Positions 1 to 7,930 of a stretch of 64,000 bases of DNA are shown here, in pieces (positions within the stretch are counted from its first letter, which is position 1; each line of letters starts with the position of its first letter). The notes under the pieces were generated by a model. That model made no database searches and had not been told where the DNA came from. It saw only the letters and a program-made list of their open reading frames with translations. Both the position numbers and the translations under genes were made by a program. Where the stretch lies: NCBI GenBank assembly GCA_016879935.1, contig JAACJQ010000378.1, forward strand, positions 32,487-96,486, read 5' to 3'. Source of the stretch: Archangiaceae bacterium (GTDB lineage: Bacteria; Myxococcota; Myxococcia; Myxococcales; Myxococcaceae).

Positions 1-770
1 TCAAGGCCGCGAAGAAGAAGCTCTTCGACCAGCGCGAGACCGAGAAGGCCGGAGACGATCTCGTCAAGGCCCGCGCCGAGGTCGAGCGCCAGGCGTCGAT
101 TCAGCTCGAGTCGACCCGTCAGGAGCTCTCGAACGCCCTCGCCGAGGTGCAGCGCCTGAAGAACGAGGCCGATCAGCGCGGGAAGAAGCGCGCCGAGCAG
201 CCGAAGCCCGCAGAGGCCGTCGAGGCGAAGGCTGAAGAGAAGCGTGAGCCGCCTCCGCCCGTGCAGCGCGTGATTCGCGAGCTGTCCGAGGCCGAGAAGG
301 AGAAGATGAACCGCCTCGAGCAGCAGTCGGCCCAGGACAAGAAGAAGGCGATCGAGCTGGCCGCCGAGCTCCGCAACGTGAAGGCCCGCATCGAGCGCGA
401 GAAGCGTGAAGCCCGCCGCGTGTACGAAGAAGGCAAGCTCGCCCGCGACAAGTTCCGCGCCGTCGAGATTCGCCTGAACCGCACCCTGCTCGAGAGCGAT
501 CTGCTCAAGCGCGCCATCTCTGACCTCGAGAAGAAGACCGGCACCAAGGCCGAGAAGGTCACCCTCACCGCCGAAGAGCTCGCGGCCAGCGATCAGACGA
601 TGCGCGAGAAGCACAACGCCGAAGACAAGGCGTCGGAAGAGGCGATGGCCAAGCTCGAGGCCGCCGAGGCCACCAACCTCGAGGCGCCGGCTGCCGATGC
701 CGCGACCGCGACCGGCCCCGTGACGCCGTCGACCGAGACGCCCGCGCCGACCACCACGCCGACGGCGTGA
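1..770 (+). CDS. C-terminal part of a coiled-coil protein (5' end outside window)
   Basis: The frame is open from base 3 and ends at TGA 768-770, so the gene begins upstream of the window. About 255 residues are visible. They are rich in Glu, Lys, Arg and Ala with heptad-like spacing (runs such as ELSEAEKEKMNRLEQQ), which indicates a long coiled coil. A Pro-rich patch interrupts it near residues 65-85 of the visible part, and the tail is Ala/Thr/Pro-rich and probably disordered. The next gene starts inside the stop codon (GTGA), suggesting coupling. Myxobacterial proteins such as AglZ or FrzS carry similar coiled coils behind a receiver domain, but the N-terminus needed to decide is missing. 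No function is assigned. Confidence 0.7.
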   Translation, partial: KAAKKKLFDQRETEKAGDDLVKARAEVERQASIQLESTRQELSNALAEVQRLKNEADQRGKKRAEQPKPAEAVEAKAEEKREPPPPVQRVIRELSEAEKEKMNRLEQQSAQDKKKAIELAAELRNVKARIEREKREARRVYEEGKLARDKFRAVEIRLNRTLLESDLLKRAISDLEKKTGTKAEKVTLTAEELAASDQTMREKHNAEDKASEEAMAKLEAAEATNLEAPAADAATATGPVTPSTETPAPTTTPTA

Positions 771-1816
771 TTGCCGACCTTGAAGCAACGCTTGCGCAGG
801 TGAGGAATCACCTCGGAGAGGCGTTGCCCTCCCAAATCACCGAGCAACAGGCGCTTCGCGATTTGGTGACAGTGGGGTTTTGGAGTTCGCTGGAGCGATA
901 CGAGGGCCGGTCGACCCAAGGTCGGCTGCTCGTTTCCCCCAGCGGATTTGATCGCGCGTCGGTCCCACTCGCCAACCTCAACGCACCGCTCCCGCTCACT
1001 CCAGAGTTGGTGAAGAAGCTGAGTGCAGCCTCTCGCGAACGAGGCGCAAGCATCCTCGTAGACCGCCTAGGTGAAACTTGGATGGCGCGGGGATTGGGCT
1101 TTCCGAGCGTGCAGTATGGACTCTGGGTTTCGTGGAGCAGACCGGGAGTGATTCGGCTGGGCTATTTCAAGTCGGCATTGGCCGTTGTTCATGAAGGAAC
1201 GGCTTTCTTCTTGGGTGAAGAGAGCATGTTCCCCGTCACAGAAATCGCGGAGCGGCTGGGTCCCAAGAAGAACGATTTCCAAACTGCACAGGCGATTCGC
1301 CAGGTGCTGACAGAAATGAGGACTGGCCACGGCGGAACTCTTCTCGTCTTGCCGAACAGAAGCTACGCGAAGGACGCCTTTTCGGAATCGTTCCTAAGCG
1401 GACCTCAAGGCGACCAGCTTGAGTTATTGGCGAATCAACTCGCGATGCGAGTCGGCGGGGTAAACACGCCGGTAGTCACTGTCGCACTTGCGCATCTTGC
1501 AAATCACGATGGCGCGTTGGTGATTACCAAGGGGCTGGGTCTGGTATCAGCGGGATCGAAGATCGCGGTCGAAGATTCGCCACCGACCGTTCTTCAGATG
1601 ATCCCGACCAATCCCGTCCAGAAAAAACTGGTTCCTCCAGCTGAACTGGGTGGCACTCGCCATCAGTCTGCATGTCGCTTCGTGTGGAAGTACCGGGAAG
1701 CGGTTGCATTCGTCGTGTCGAGCGACGGACCAGTCACCGTGATGCACTTCGATGGGGAGCAGGTTGTGGCGACCAAGCACTTCGAATGGCTGCTCGACTC
1801 AGAAACGGTCACCTAG
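767..1816 (+). CDS. DAC-like (diadenylate cyclase fold) sensor-domain protein
   Basis: A 349-residue protein starting at GTG 767, overlapping the previous stop by 4 bases. The C-terminal third matches the DisA_N/DAC signature: DGALVI (DGA at 248-250) followed by GGTRHQ (GTRH at 296-299), the nucleotide-binding motifs of diadenylate cyclases. The motif GHGGTLLVLP (188-197) is typical of DAC-related sensor families. The second catalytic motif is RHQ rather than RHR, so it may bind a nucleotide without making c-di-AMP. No membrane segment or HTH is visible. Base composition is unlike its neighbours: bases 1381-1440 are 50% G+C by count, against 67% for bases 7141-7200, which suggests transfer. 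It converges on the PemK-like gene with a 4-base overlap. Confidence 0.7.
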   Translation: MIADLEATLAQVRNHLGEALPSQITEQQALRDLVTVGFWSSLERYEGRSTQGRLLVSPSGFDRASVPLANLNAPLPLTPELVKKLSAASRERGASILVDRLGETWMARGLGFPSVQYGLWVSWSRPGVIRLGYFKSALAVVHEGTAFFLGEESMFPVTEIAERLGPKKNDFQTAQAIRQVLTEMRTGHGGTLLVLPNRSYAKDAFSESFLSGPQGDQLELLANQLAMRVGGVNTPVVTVALAHLANHDGALVITKGLGLVSAGSKIAVEDSPPTVLQMIPTNPVQKKLVPPAELGGTRHQSACRFVWKYREAVAFVVSSDGPVTVMHFDGEQVVATKHFEWLLDSETVT

Positions 1817-2124
1817 CGGCGCAAGGACTCGACGAACCCCAGGCCGGTCTCGAGCGCCGCCAACCGCTGGGCGGAGAGCGCGCCGACTCGGACGCCCAGT
1901 CGAGCGAGCGGAACCGTGAGCGCGTGCGCGACGATCACGCTCTGCTTCGGCAAGCCTCCCTCACCTGCCTCGAGCAACACGTTCCCCGGCGCTTTGGCCC
2001 GGTGCAGGTTCGAGGTCACCATCGCCACGATCGCGGTCGCCTCGTCGAGTGCGATCACCACGTGAGGGTGCGAGATGTCAGGCGCCTCGGCGACGAGCCA
2101 GACGACGTCTCCCCGCTGAATCAC
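1813..2124 (-). CDS. PemK/MazF-like protein
   Basis: A 103-residue protein beginning at GTG 2124, which overlaps the stop of the TlpA-like gene by 4 bases (GTGA). The N-terminus IQRGDVVWLVA resembles the first strand of the PemK/MazF fold, followed by HPHVVIALDE, VAMVTSNLHR and a late segment PKQSVIVAHALTVP that matches the MazF pattern of a conserved Ser/Thr before the last strands. MazF proteins cleave mRNA as toxins. No antitoxin gene is adjacent: the upstream partners are a lipoprotein and a Fur-type regulator, so it could be a domesticated or solitary member. Longer upstream readings of this frame overlap the thioredoxin gene and are not used. Confidence 0.65.
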   Translation of the reverse strand: MIQRGDVVWLVAEAPDISHPHVVIALDEATAIVAMVTSNLHRAKAPGNVLLEAGEGGLPKQSVIVAHALTVPLARLGVRVGALSAQRLAALETGLGFVESLRR

Positions 2125-2618
2125 TTCGCCTCGACCGCTTCGCGCACTTTGCGCTCGAGCTCCGAGGGCGACACGATGCCGCTGTACGCCGCGATCACCT
2201 GGCCCGATCGATCGAACAACACCCGGGCCGGCAGTTCGCGAATCGGCCCGAACGGCGTCTGGCCACTGCGCAGGCGATCGTCTCCGACCAGCACCGGGTA
2301 GCGCAGCTTGTACTCTTCGGCGAACGGCTCGAGCATTCGCCGCCCGTCGAGATCCATTCCCACCAGCACCTGCTTGAAGCCCTTCGACCCGAAGTCGCGC
2401 TCGAGCTTGTCGAGCGTGGCGAGATCGGTGAGGCACGGGAAACACCAGGTCGCGATGAAGGTGACCAGCACCACGTTGCCGTTGAGCGCCGCGCGATCGA
2501 ACCAGACGGTGCCGACCACGTCTTGCGGCAGCGTTCCGACGAAGACGTCACGATGAGGCAGGCCAGTGCCGGTGTGCGCGCAGCCAGAGAGCAACAGCAG
2601 CAGCGCCCAGCGCTTCAC
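2121..2618 (-). CDS. TlpA-like thioredoxin-fold lipoprotein
   Basis: A 165-residue protein starting at GTG 2618, overlapping the Fur stop by 4 bases. The first residues MKRWALLLLLSGC form a lipoprotein signal with lipobox LSGC (Cys13). A thioredoxin-like domain follows, with the redox motif WCFPC (Cys59 and Cys62) in the context VTFIATWC and a later segment ELPARVLFDRSGQV typical of TlpA/ResA proteins that contain the cis-Pro strand. It probably acts as a membrane-anchored periplasmic thiol-disulfide oxidoreductase; its substrate is unknown. An upstream ATG in frame would overlap the Fur gene and delay the signal peptide, so it was rejected. Confidence 0.85.
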   Translation of the reverse strand: MKRWALLLLLSGCAHTGTGLPHRDVFVGTLPQDVVGTVWFDRAALNGNVVLVTFIATWCFPCLTDLATLDKLERDFGSKGFKQVLVGMDLDGRRMLEPFAEEYKLRYPVLVGDDRLRSGQTPFGPIRELPARVLFDRSGQVIAAYSGIVSPSELERKVREAVEAK

Positions 2619-3079
2619 ACCTGCCCCGAGTCGACCGCCTTCTGGCAGTTCCGGCACAGGCCGTAGAGCTCCATCTTGTGGGAGGTCACGCGAAACCCGT
2701 GCTTCTTCGCGACGAGATCCTGCAGCTGCTCGATGCGATCGTTCTCGAACTCGATGATCGTTCCACAGCGGGTGCAGATCAGGTGATCGTGGTGTTCACG
2801 CCCAATCGCGGGCTCGTACCGCGTCTGGCCGTCTCCGAAGTTCTGCGCATGCGCCAACCCGCTCTCGGCGAGCAGCTTCATCGTTCGGTACACCGTCGCG
2901 ACCGAGACGCGCCGATCGTGCTCACGCACGCGAGCCCACAGCTGCTCGACCGAGAAGTGGCCATCGAGTTGGAAGAAGGTCTCGAGGATCAGGTGACGCT
3001 GGCGCGTCGACTTGAGCCCCTTCTCCTTCATGAAGCGCTCGATGATGGCCTGCCGTCCAGCGCGGTCCGGCATCGTCAT
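2615..3079 (-). CDS. Fur-family transcriptional regulator
   Basis: A 154-residue protein with the typical Fur layout. The winged-helix DNA-binding domain covers about residues 10-85 (STRQRHLILETF, SVATVYRTMKLL). The dimerisation and metal-binding part carries HHDH at 96-99, two CxxC pairs (Cys102/Cys105 and Cys142/Cys145) that form the structural zinc site, and His134. It would sense iron, zinc or peroxide, but Fur, Zur and PerR cannot be told apart here. The start at ATG 3079 overlaps the upstream gene stop (ATGA). Its operon partners are a HEAT membrane protein, a thiol-redox lipoprotein and a PemK-like protein, so a redox or peroxide role is possible. Confidence 0.93.
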   Translation of the reverse strand: MTMPDRAGRQAIIERFMKEKGLKSTRQRHLILETFFQLDGHFSVEQLWARVREHDRRVSVATVYRTMKLLAESGLAHAQNFGDGQTRYEPAIGREHHDHLICTRCGTIIEFENDRIEQLQDLVAKKHGFRVTSHKMELYGLCRNCQKAVDSGQV

Positions 3080-3633
3080 GGGAAGCGTTCCTTCCACTTC
3101 GCGCGCTCGGTCCCGAGATCGGTTCCGCCGTTGAGCCGAACCAGCGCAGCGTGCGCCGAGCCACGAACCACCTCGGAGGGATCGTCGAGCAGGTCGACCA
3201 GCTTCGGGGCGTCGGCGGTCGACTGCCGGTAGCCGATGACCTCGGCGGCCAGCGCACGAACCCGGGTGTCGCGATCGGAGAGCAGCGTCGACGGGGTCAG
3301 CACCTCGGCTGGCGCCACCACCTGCGGCAACAGCAGCAGCATGAAGAACATCGCCGCGACGCCGATCTGCGAGAACGCCTTGAAGGCCGAGTACCGCTTG
3401 GCCGCGACCAGCGACAACCGGTAGGCCGCGAAACCGATCGCGAAGGCGAGAAACGCCCACGGAGCCACCCGACTGACCGGCTCCGGTGCGTTCGACGTGC
3501 GCTGGGCCCAGAACGCCAGCAGGGCAGACCCCACCAGCAGCGCATAGAGAATCAGCGGCAGAATGGGCCGAACCTTCATGCCAGCGACGTTGGGTTCTTC
3601 GCTGGTCGGTGGTGTGAGCGGTTGAGCGTTCAT
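3076..3633 (-). CDS. Membrane protein with HEAT-like C-terminus
   Basis: A 185-residue protein starting at ATG 3633. After a short Pro-rich leader it has three hydrophobic segments (around LILYALLVGSALLAF, VAPWAFLAFAIGFAAY and IGVAAMFFMLLLLP). The C-terminal third reads as one HEAT-like helical repeat: VRALAAEVIGYRQS, then APKLVDLLDDPSEVVRGSAHAALVRL. Its stop overlaps the Fur start by 4 bases, so it is the first gene of the four-gene operon that runs down to 1813. I do not recognise the family. A membrane-anchored adaptor is a reasonable guess, given that HEAT repeats bind proteins. Confidence 0.7.
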   Translation of the reverse strand: MNAQPLTPPTSEEPNVAGMKVRPILPLILYALLVGSALLAFWAQRTSNAPEPVSRVAPWAFLAFAIGFAAYRLSLVAAKRYSAFKAFSQIGVAAMFFMLLLLPQVVAPAEVLTPSTLLSDRDTRVRALAAEVIGYRQSTADAPKLVDLLDDPSEVVRGSAHAALVRLNGGTDLGTERAKWKERFP

Positions 3634-3683
3634 TGACACCTTGTGGTGGAGGCTTATAGCCACCCGCGAACCAAAGGGCAGGC

Positions 3684-4853
3684 ATGAGTGGCTGGAAACG
3701 AAAGCGGCACCCGGACGATGTACCGACGCCAATCGCCGTGGCGGTGGCTGATTTTTGTCGACGGGCCAAGGCGCCCGCCTCTCCGGCGATCGTCCGCGAG
3801 GCGCTCGCGCTGCTGACCGACGAGCAGGACGCGCGGGTTCGCAGCATCACCGACGCCGAACCGAAGGCGATTCCCCTCGGGCCGTTCGCGGTCGTCGATC
3901 TCGTGAAGGGCACGCCGGTGAGCACCGCCGCCGAGCGTCAGAGCTCGGGCTATTACGAGATGGCGCGCGTCGCCGCGGAACACGATGACGTGGTCGAGGA
4001 GCCGTCGGGGCCTGTGAAAGCAGCCCCCGCTCCGAGGCCGTCTGCGCCGAAACGCGCCGCGAAGGAGCCCCGCGAGCGGAAGGTTCGTCTCAGCGTCGCC
4101 GAGCGCATCGCGCCGAAGAAGCGGGTGCCCGGCCAGCAACTGGCGCGGCCCCGCCCACAGCAGCCCCTCCCCGGCACCGCGTTTCTTCCGAAGCGGAACC
4201 TGCCCGCCCCGCGTGGCCGGTACACGCGGCTCGACTCGTCACGCAGCACCTACGAGGCGTTGCTCAAGGTCGAGTCGAGAGACGCGCTCACCGCGATCGT
4301 CGAGCAGTCGGCCACGCGGTTCCACGTCTTCCAGACGCTCGAGACGGGCTATTCCGGGCGGGCGGGCGCGCCGCTCACCATCGCCGACGTCGAAGGCGCC
4401 CTCACCCGCCACGGCCTGCTCGACGTCATCGCGAAGAAAGAGCGCGAGAAGATTCTCGCGGCCCTCACCGAAGCCCGCGGCTCCGCGCCCATCGCGGCCA
4501 AAGAACTCGGCATCAAGATCGGTGAGATCGACGCTCTCGTTCAAGACCTGCGCCTCAAGCGCGAAGCCGCCCAGATCAAGGAGCGCTTCGTTCGTGAAGC
4601 GCTCGACCCGGCCAACCTCTCGCTGCGCCTCACCCTGCTCGGCCGCCAGCGCTACCTGGCCGATCTCCAGATGGAGAAGCGCTTCACCGATGCCTTGACC
4701 CGCGACGTGACGAAGCTGCTCGACGACTCCGCCGAGGCGGCCACCACCGTGCACGAGCTGGTCATGCTCACCGCGAAGAAACACGCCCTGGTGCCCGACT
4801 TGTTGAACCGCGCGGTCGACCGTCTGGGTCTCACGCGCCGCTACACGAGGTAA
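3684..4853 (+). CDS. Hypothetical protein with Fis-like helix-turn-helix segment
   Basis: A 389-residue soluble protein, divergent from the Fur operon. The N-terminal 85 residues look folded (ADFCRRAKAPASPAIVREAL). Residues about 105-185 are Pro/Ala/Arg-rich and probably disordered. The segment VEGALTRHGLLDVIAKKEREKILAALTEA, read with the following AAKELGIKIGEIDALVQDL, resembles the Fis-type HTH of NtrC-family regulators. The rest is helical. No AAA+ or receiver domain is present. It may be a DNA-binding or scaffold protein. The family is not recognised. Confidence 0.6.
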   Translation: MSGWKRKRHPDDVPTPIAVAVADFCRRAKAPASPAIVREALALLTDEQDARVRSITDAEPKAIPLGPFAVVDLVKGTPVSTAAERQSSGYYEMARVAAEHDDVVEEPSGPVKAAPAPRPSAPKRAAKEPRERKVRLSVAERIAPKKRVPGQQLARPRPQQPLPGTAFLPKRNLPAPRGRYTRLDSSRSTYEALLKVESRDALTAIVEQSATRFHVFQTLETGYSGRAGAPLTIADVEGALTRHGLLDVIAKKEREKILAALTEARGSAPIAAKELGIKIGEIDALVQDLRLKREAAQIKERFVREALDPANLSLRLTLLGRQRYLADLQMEKRFTDALTRDVTKLLDDSAEAATTVHELVMLTAKKHALVPDLLNRAVDRLGLTRRYTR

Positions 4854-4861
4854 CTCCCGCC

Positions 4862-5230
4862 ATGCCCATCTACGAATACCGATGCCAGAAGTGCGGTCAC
4901 GATCTCGAGGTCATGCAGAAGATCTCTGACCCTGCCCCGGTGAAGTGCCCGTCATGCGGCGCTGACAACAGCTTCGAGCGGCTCGTCAGCCGAACCAGTT
5001 TTCAGTTGAAGGGCGGCGGCTGGTACTCCGATCTCTACTCGTCGAAGAAGGACGGGAGCGGCGGCGGTGGCTCATCGTCGTCCTCGTCTTCGTCCTCCTC
5101 CTCGAGCGCTTCGACGTCGACCGCGGCGGCGCCCGCGTCAGGCACGTCGGGCAGCTCCACTGGCAGCGGTTCGTCCGGTGGTTCATCGGGCAGCGGTGGG
5201 TCGACGCCTCCTGCCTCGAGCGCGGCGTGA
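4862..5230 (+). CDS. FmdB-family zinc-ribbon protein
   Basis: A 122-residue protein. The N-terminus MPIYEYRCQKCGHDLE with CxxC, followed by VKCPSCGADNSFERL with a second CxxC, is the FmdB/CxxC_CXXC_SSSS zinc ribbon. The core ends in GGGWYSDLYSS, also typical of the family. The remaining roughly 55 residues are almost only Ser, Gly, Ala and Thr, including a run of Ser codons, and are longer than usual. FmdB-type proteins are small putative regulatory or adaptor zinc ribbons of unclear role. Its stop overlaps the GTG of the next lipoprotein gene (GTGA). Confidence 0.9.
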   Translation: MPIYEYRCQKCGHDLEVMQKISDPAPVKCPSCGADNSFERLVSRTSFQLKGGGWYSDLYSSKKDGSGGGGSSSSSSSSSSSSASTSTAAAPASGTSGSSTGSGSSGGSSGSGGSTPPASSAA

Positions 5231-5928
5231 AACCGCTGCTCCCCGGCGTGTTGGCGTTGCTCGGCGCGTGCGCGACGTCGCAGGTCTTCGTCCCGCCCGA
5301 TCAGGCGTCGGCGCTCCAGCGCTCGTACACGGGCGAAGAGCGCTTCATGCGCATCGCCTTCTACGGCACGCCGTTCTTCGGTGACTCGACGAAGAAGCTG
5401 CTCTCGCCCGTCAGCCCCGATCAGCTGCGCCTGCTCAACAACCCCGACGGGTCGGCCGTCAGCCCCGGCCCTTCGGAGCGCGTCTTCGCGCCCGGCACGC
5501 CCGTTCGCATTCTGAAGGTGGAGTTCCCGACCGCCTACGCGATGAGCGAGCGCGTGCTGTACACGCCCCGCACCCTCGCCTGGGTGTACCTCGACGTCGC
5601 CGGAGCCGCGAAGCAGAGCCCGCCGTACGTGCTGGTGCTTCGCCCCGGCCTCAAAGACGAGAACGAAGTGAAGACCGAGGTCGATCGCTACCTTTCGAAG
5701 GACGATCCCAAGCCGATGCTCGAGGCCTTCAGCGAGGCAGTGCGCGCGGCCATCGGCGAGAAGAAGGCGATCGTCGACATGCCGGCCGACGCCCTCGAGA
5801 TGGCGTGGGGCTACCCCGAACGGAAGAAGTTCGAGCTCGACGGCAACGTGAAGCAGGAGACCTGGAGCTACGCCGACGGCAAGCGCCTGGCCGTTCTGCG
5901 CGACGGCCGTGTGACGCTGCTGAAGTGA
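5227..5928 (+). CDS. Putative lipoprotein
   Basis: A 233-residue protein starting at GTG 5227 inside the FmdB stop. The leader MKPLLPGVLALLGAC gives a lipoprotein signal with lipobox LGAC (Cys15). The mature part is mixed alpha/beta with no recognised domain. Near the C-terminus ALEMAWGYPERKKF, then KQETWSYADGKRLAVLRDG, resembles the repeat found in small bacterial outer-membrane or SmpA/OmlA-like lipoproteins that follows a WGxP motif, but this is only a resemblance. It is probably anchored in the envelope. Two tRNA genes on the other strand follow. Confidence 0.75.
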   Translation: MKPLLPGVLALLGACATSQVFVPPDQASALQRSYTGEERFMRIAFYGTPFFGDSTKKLLSPVSPDQLRLLNNPDGSAVSPGPSERVFAPGTPVRILKVEFPTAYAMSERVLYTPRTLAWVYLDVAGAAKQSPPYVLVLRPGLKDENEVKTEVDRYLSKDDPKPMLEAFSEAVRAAIGEKKAIVDMPADALEMAWGYPERKKFELDGNVKQETWSYADGKRLAVLRDGRVTLLK

Positions 5929-5936
5929 CTGAGGAG

Positions 5937-6010
5937 CACGCCCGGCGGGACTCGAACCCACGACCCCCGGCTTAGAAGGCCGGTGCTCTATCCAGCTGAG
6001 CTACGGGCGC
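5937..6010 (-). tRNA. tRNA-Arg (anticodon TCT)
   Basis: The minus-strand sequence folds as a full cloverleaf of 74 bases: acceptor GCGCCCG paired with CGGGCGT (the first pair is G-T wobble), D stem GCTC/GAGC, anticodon stem CCGGC/GCCGG with loop CTTCTAA, and T arm GTGGG-TTCGAGT-CCCGC. The anticodon TCT reads AGA/AGG codons. No CCA is encoded. Confidence 0.96.
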
Positions 6011-6035
6011 TTACCTGCTGAACCAGAACTTCGAG

Positions 6036-6109
6036 TCGGGGTGGCCGGATTCGAACCGACGACCTTCTGCGCCCAAGGCAGACGCGCTACCAGACTGCGC
6101 TACACCCCG
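6036..6109 (-). tRNA. tRNA-Pro (anticodon TGG)
   Basis: The minus-strand cloverleaf of 74 bases has acceptor CGGGGTG paired with CACCCCG, discriminator A, D stem GCGC/GCGC, anticodon stem TCTGC/GCAGA with loop CTTGGGC, and T arm GTCGG-TTCGAAT-CCGGC. The anticodon TGG reads proline CCA codons. The 5' C and TGG are both typical of proline tRNAs. It lies 25 bases upstream of the tRNA-Arg gene and is probably co-transcribed with it. Confidence 0.96.
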
Positions 6110-6283
6110 TGATGTGGGCGGGCCTTCTGGCCCACCTGCCCGTGACGCGCAAGCATTGGAATCGCTGACCTGACTGTCATCAACGTCAGTCGTCGCGGGG
6201 ACTTGTGTGAGACGCCGTCTTTGACCAAGTTCGCAAAAGCATGCGTTGTGGCCGGGCCGGCCCTCTTGCAACGTACGCTGGTG

Positions 6284-7930
6284 ATGCCGATGCCCCTGCC
6301 TCGAGTTGCTGGAGCGGTGCTCGTTCTGGCCGTGCTGTGTGGCTGTCCGAAGCCCGTCGATCCACCTCCGGTCGAAGAGATTCCGCCACCGATGGCGGAG
6401 TGTGACGGCGTGGCCGATCGCGTGCCCATGCGGCTGCTCACGCGCGCGGAGTACGACTACACGATCGCCGACCTGCTCGGTGACGACACCAACCCCTCGA
6501 AGGACTTCCCGCGCGAGCCGATCGTTCATGGCTTCGACAACGACGCGAAGTCGCTGATCGTCAACGACGAGAACGTGACGCGGTACCTCGAGTCGGCCGA
6601 GAAGATCGCCGCGGGCGTGATGGCCACCCGCAAGAGCCGCGTGGTGCCGTGTCAGACCACCGACTCGGCGTGCGCCGACGCCTTCATCACCACGACCGGG
6701 AGACGCCTCTTCCGCCGCACCCTCACCGTCGAGGAGCGCGCTTCGTTCAAGGTGTTCTTCAATCAGGTGCAGGGTTCGCAGGGCGCCACGTTCGACACCG
6801 CCGTCGAGTGGACGCTCCAGGTGATGCTGCAGTCTCCCCAGTTCTTGTACCGGTTCGAAGAAGGCGCCGTGCCGCCCAGCAAGTGGGACATGCGCACGCC
6901 GCTCCTCGGGCCCGAGCTCGCGTCACGACTCTCGTACCTGCTGTGGGCCTCAGCGCCCGACGACGCGCTGCTCGACGCTGCCGAGAACGGAACGCTCGCT
7001 GACCCGGCCGTGCTCGAGGCGCAGGCGCGCCGCATGGTGGCCGACCCCAAGGCGATGCGCGGCCGCATGCGCTTCCTCTCGTTGTGGCTGCGCACCGAAG
7101 ACATTCCGCGGCTCAGCAAAGATCCCGCGAACTACCCGGGCTTCACGCCTCAGCTCGCCGCCGCCTGGGAGCAGTCGCTCAACCTGTTCCTGCGCGACAT
7201 CATGACGAACGAGGGCACGCTCAAGGCGCTGCTGACCAGCGACCGCCTGTACGTGAACAACCTCATGGAGAACTACGCAAACCGCAGCGGCCTCAACGCC
7301 GACTTCACGGCCGTGTCGATGCCGCCGTCGCAGCGGCTGGGTCTGCTCACGCAGCCAGGTCTGCTCGCGCGGCTCGCCTCGCCCGATCAGTCCTCCCCCA
7401 TTCGCCGCGGGATCTTCGTGCTCGACAAGGTGATGTGTCAGCCGCCTCCCCCGCCGCCCGTGGGCTTCAACCCGGTCGCGCCCGCTCCGAACACGGGCCA
7501 GACCACGCGTGAGCGCTTCAAGCAGCACTCGGCCGATCCGAACTGTTCGGGCTGCCACACCCTGATCGATCCCGTCGGGTTCGGCTTCGAGAACTACGAC
7601 GCCGTTGGCGCCTACCGCACCACGGAGAACGGCCACACCATCGACGCGAAGGGCCAGGTCTTCTCGAAGACCGACGACACGCTCTCGGGGCCCTTCGACG
7701 GCATCGTCGAGCTCTCCCGCAAGCTGTCGCAGTCGAGGCAGGTGCACGACTGCGTGGCCGCCGAATGGATGCGCTTCGGCATGGGCCGCGGCTTGATGGC
7801 CGGTGACGCGTGCAGCCTCAAGCAGGTGCAGGACAAGTTCATGACGTCGCAGGGCCGGTTCGACGACTTGCTGGTGGCCATCATCATGAGTGACACGTTC
7901 CGCACGCGTCCGGCGGGGGTTGCGCGATGA
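6284..7930 (+). CDS. DUF1592-family (DUF1587/1592/1588/1585) heme-binding lipoprotein
   Basis: A 548-residue protein. ATG 6284 gives the leader MPMPLPRVAGAVLVLAVLCGC with lipobox LCGC, so this start was preferred to the longer frame from 6203. Domains in order: MRLLTRAEYDYTIADLLGD (DUF1587), FRRTLTVEERASF (DUF1595), LQSPQFLYRFE (DUF1592), GIFVLDKVMCQPPPPPP (DUF1588), and FDDLLVAIIMSDTFRTR (DUF1585). One c-type heme motif CSGCH (Cys421 to His425) is present. The set is common in planctomycetes and myxobacteria and is linked to a secreted partner of the DUF1552 family. The exact redox reaction is unknown. Its stop overlaps the next ATG by 4 bases. Confidence 0.92.
   Translation: MPMPLPRVAGAVLVLAVLCGCPKPVDPPPVEEIPPPMAECDGVADRVPMRLLTRAEYDYTIADLLGDDTNPSKDFPREPIVHGFDNDAKSLIVNDENVTRYLESAEKIAAGVMATRKSRVVPCQTTDSACADAFITTTGRRLFRRTLTVEERASFKVFFNQVQGSQGATFDTAVEWTLQVMLQSPQFLYRFEEGAVPPSKWDMRTPLLGPELASRLSYLLWASAPDDALLDAAENGTLADPAVLEAQARRMVADPKAMRGRMRFLSLWLRTEDIPRLSKDPANYPGFTPQLAAAWEQSLNLFLRDIMTNEGTLKALLTSDRLYVNNLMENYANRSGLNADFTAVSMPPSQRLGLLTQPGLLARLASPDQSSPIRRGIFVLDKVMCQPPPPPPVGFNPVAPAPNTGQTTRERFKQHSADPNCSGCHTLIDPVGFGFENYDAVGAYRTTENGHTIDAKGQVFSKTDDTLSGPFDGIVELSRKLSQSRQVHDCVAAEWMRFGMGRGLMAGDACSLKQVQDKFMTSQGRFDDLLVAIIMSDTFRTRPAGVAR

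Noticed and set aside
1813..2445. 210-residue minus-strand frame as one long protein
   Set aside because: Its first half is a shadow of the TlpA-like gene; only the part from GTG 2124 has the PemK pattern and a coupled start.
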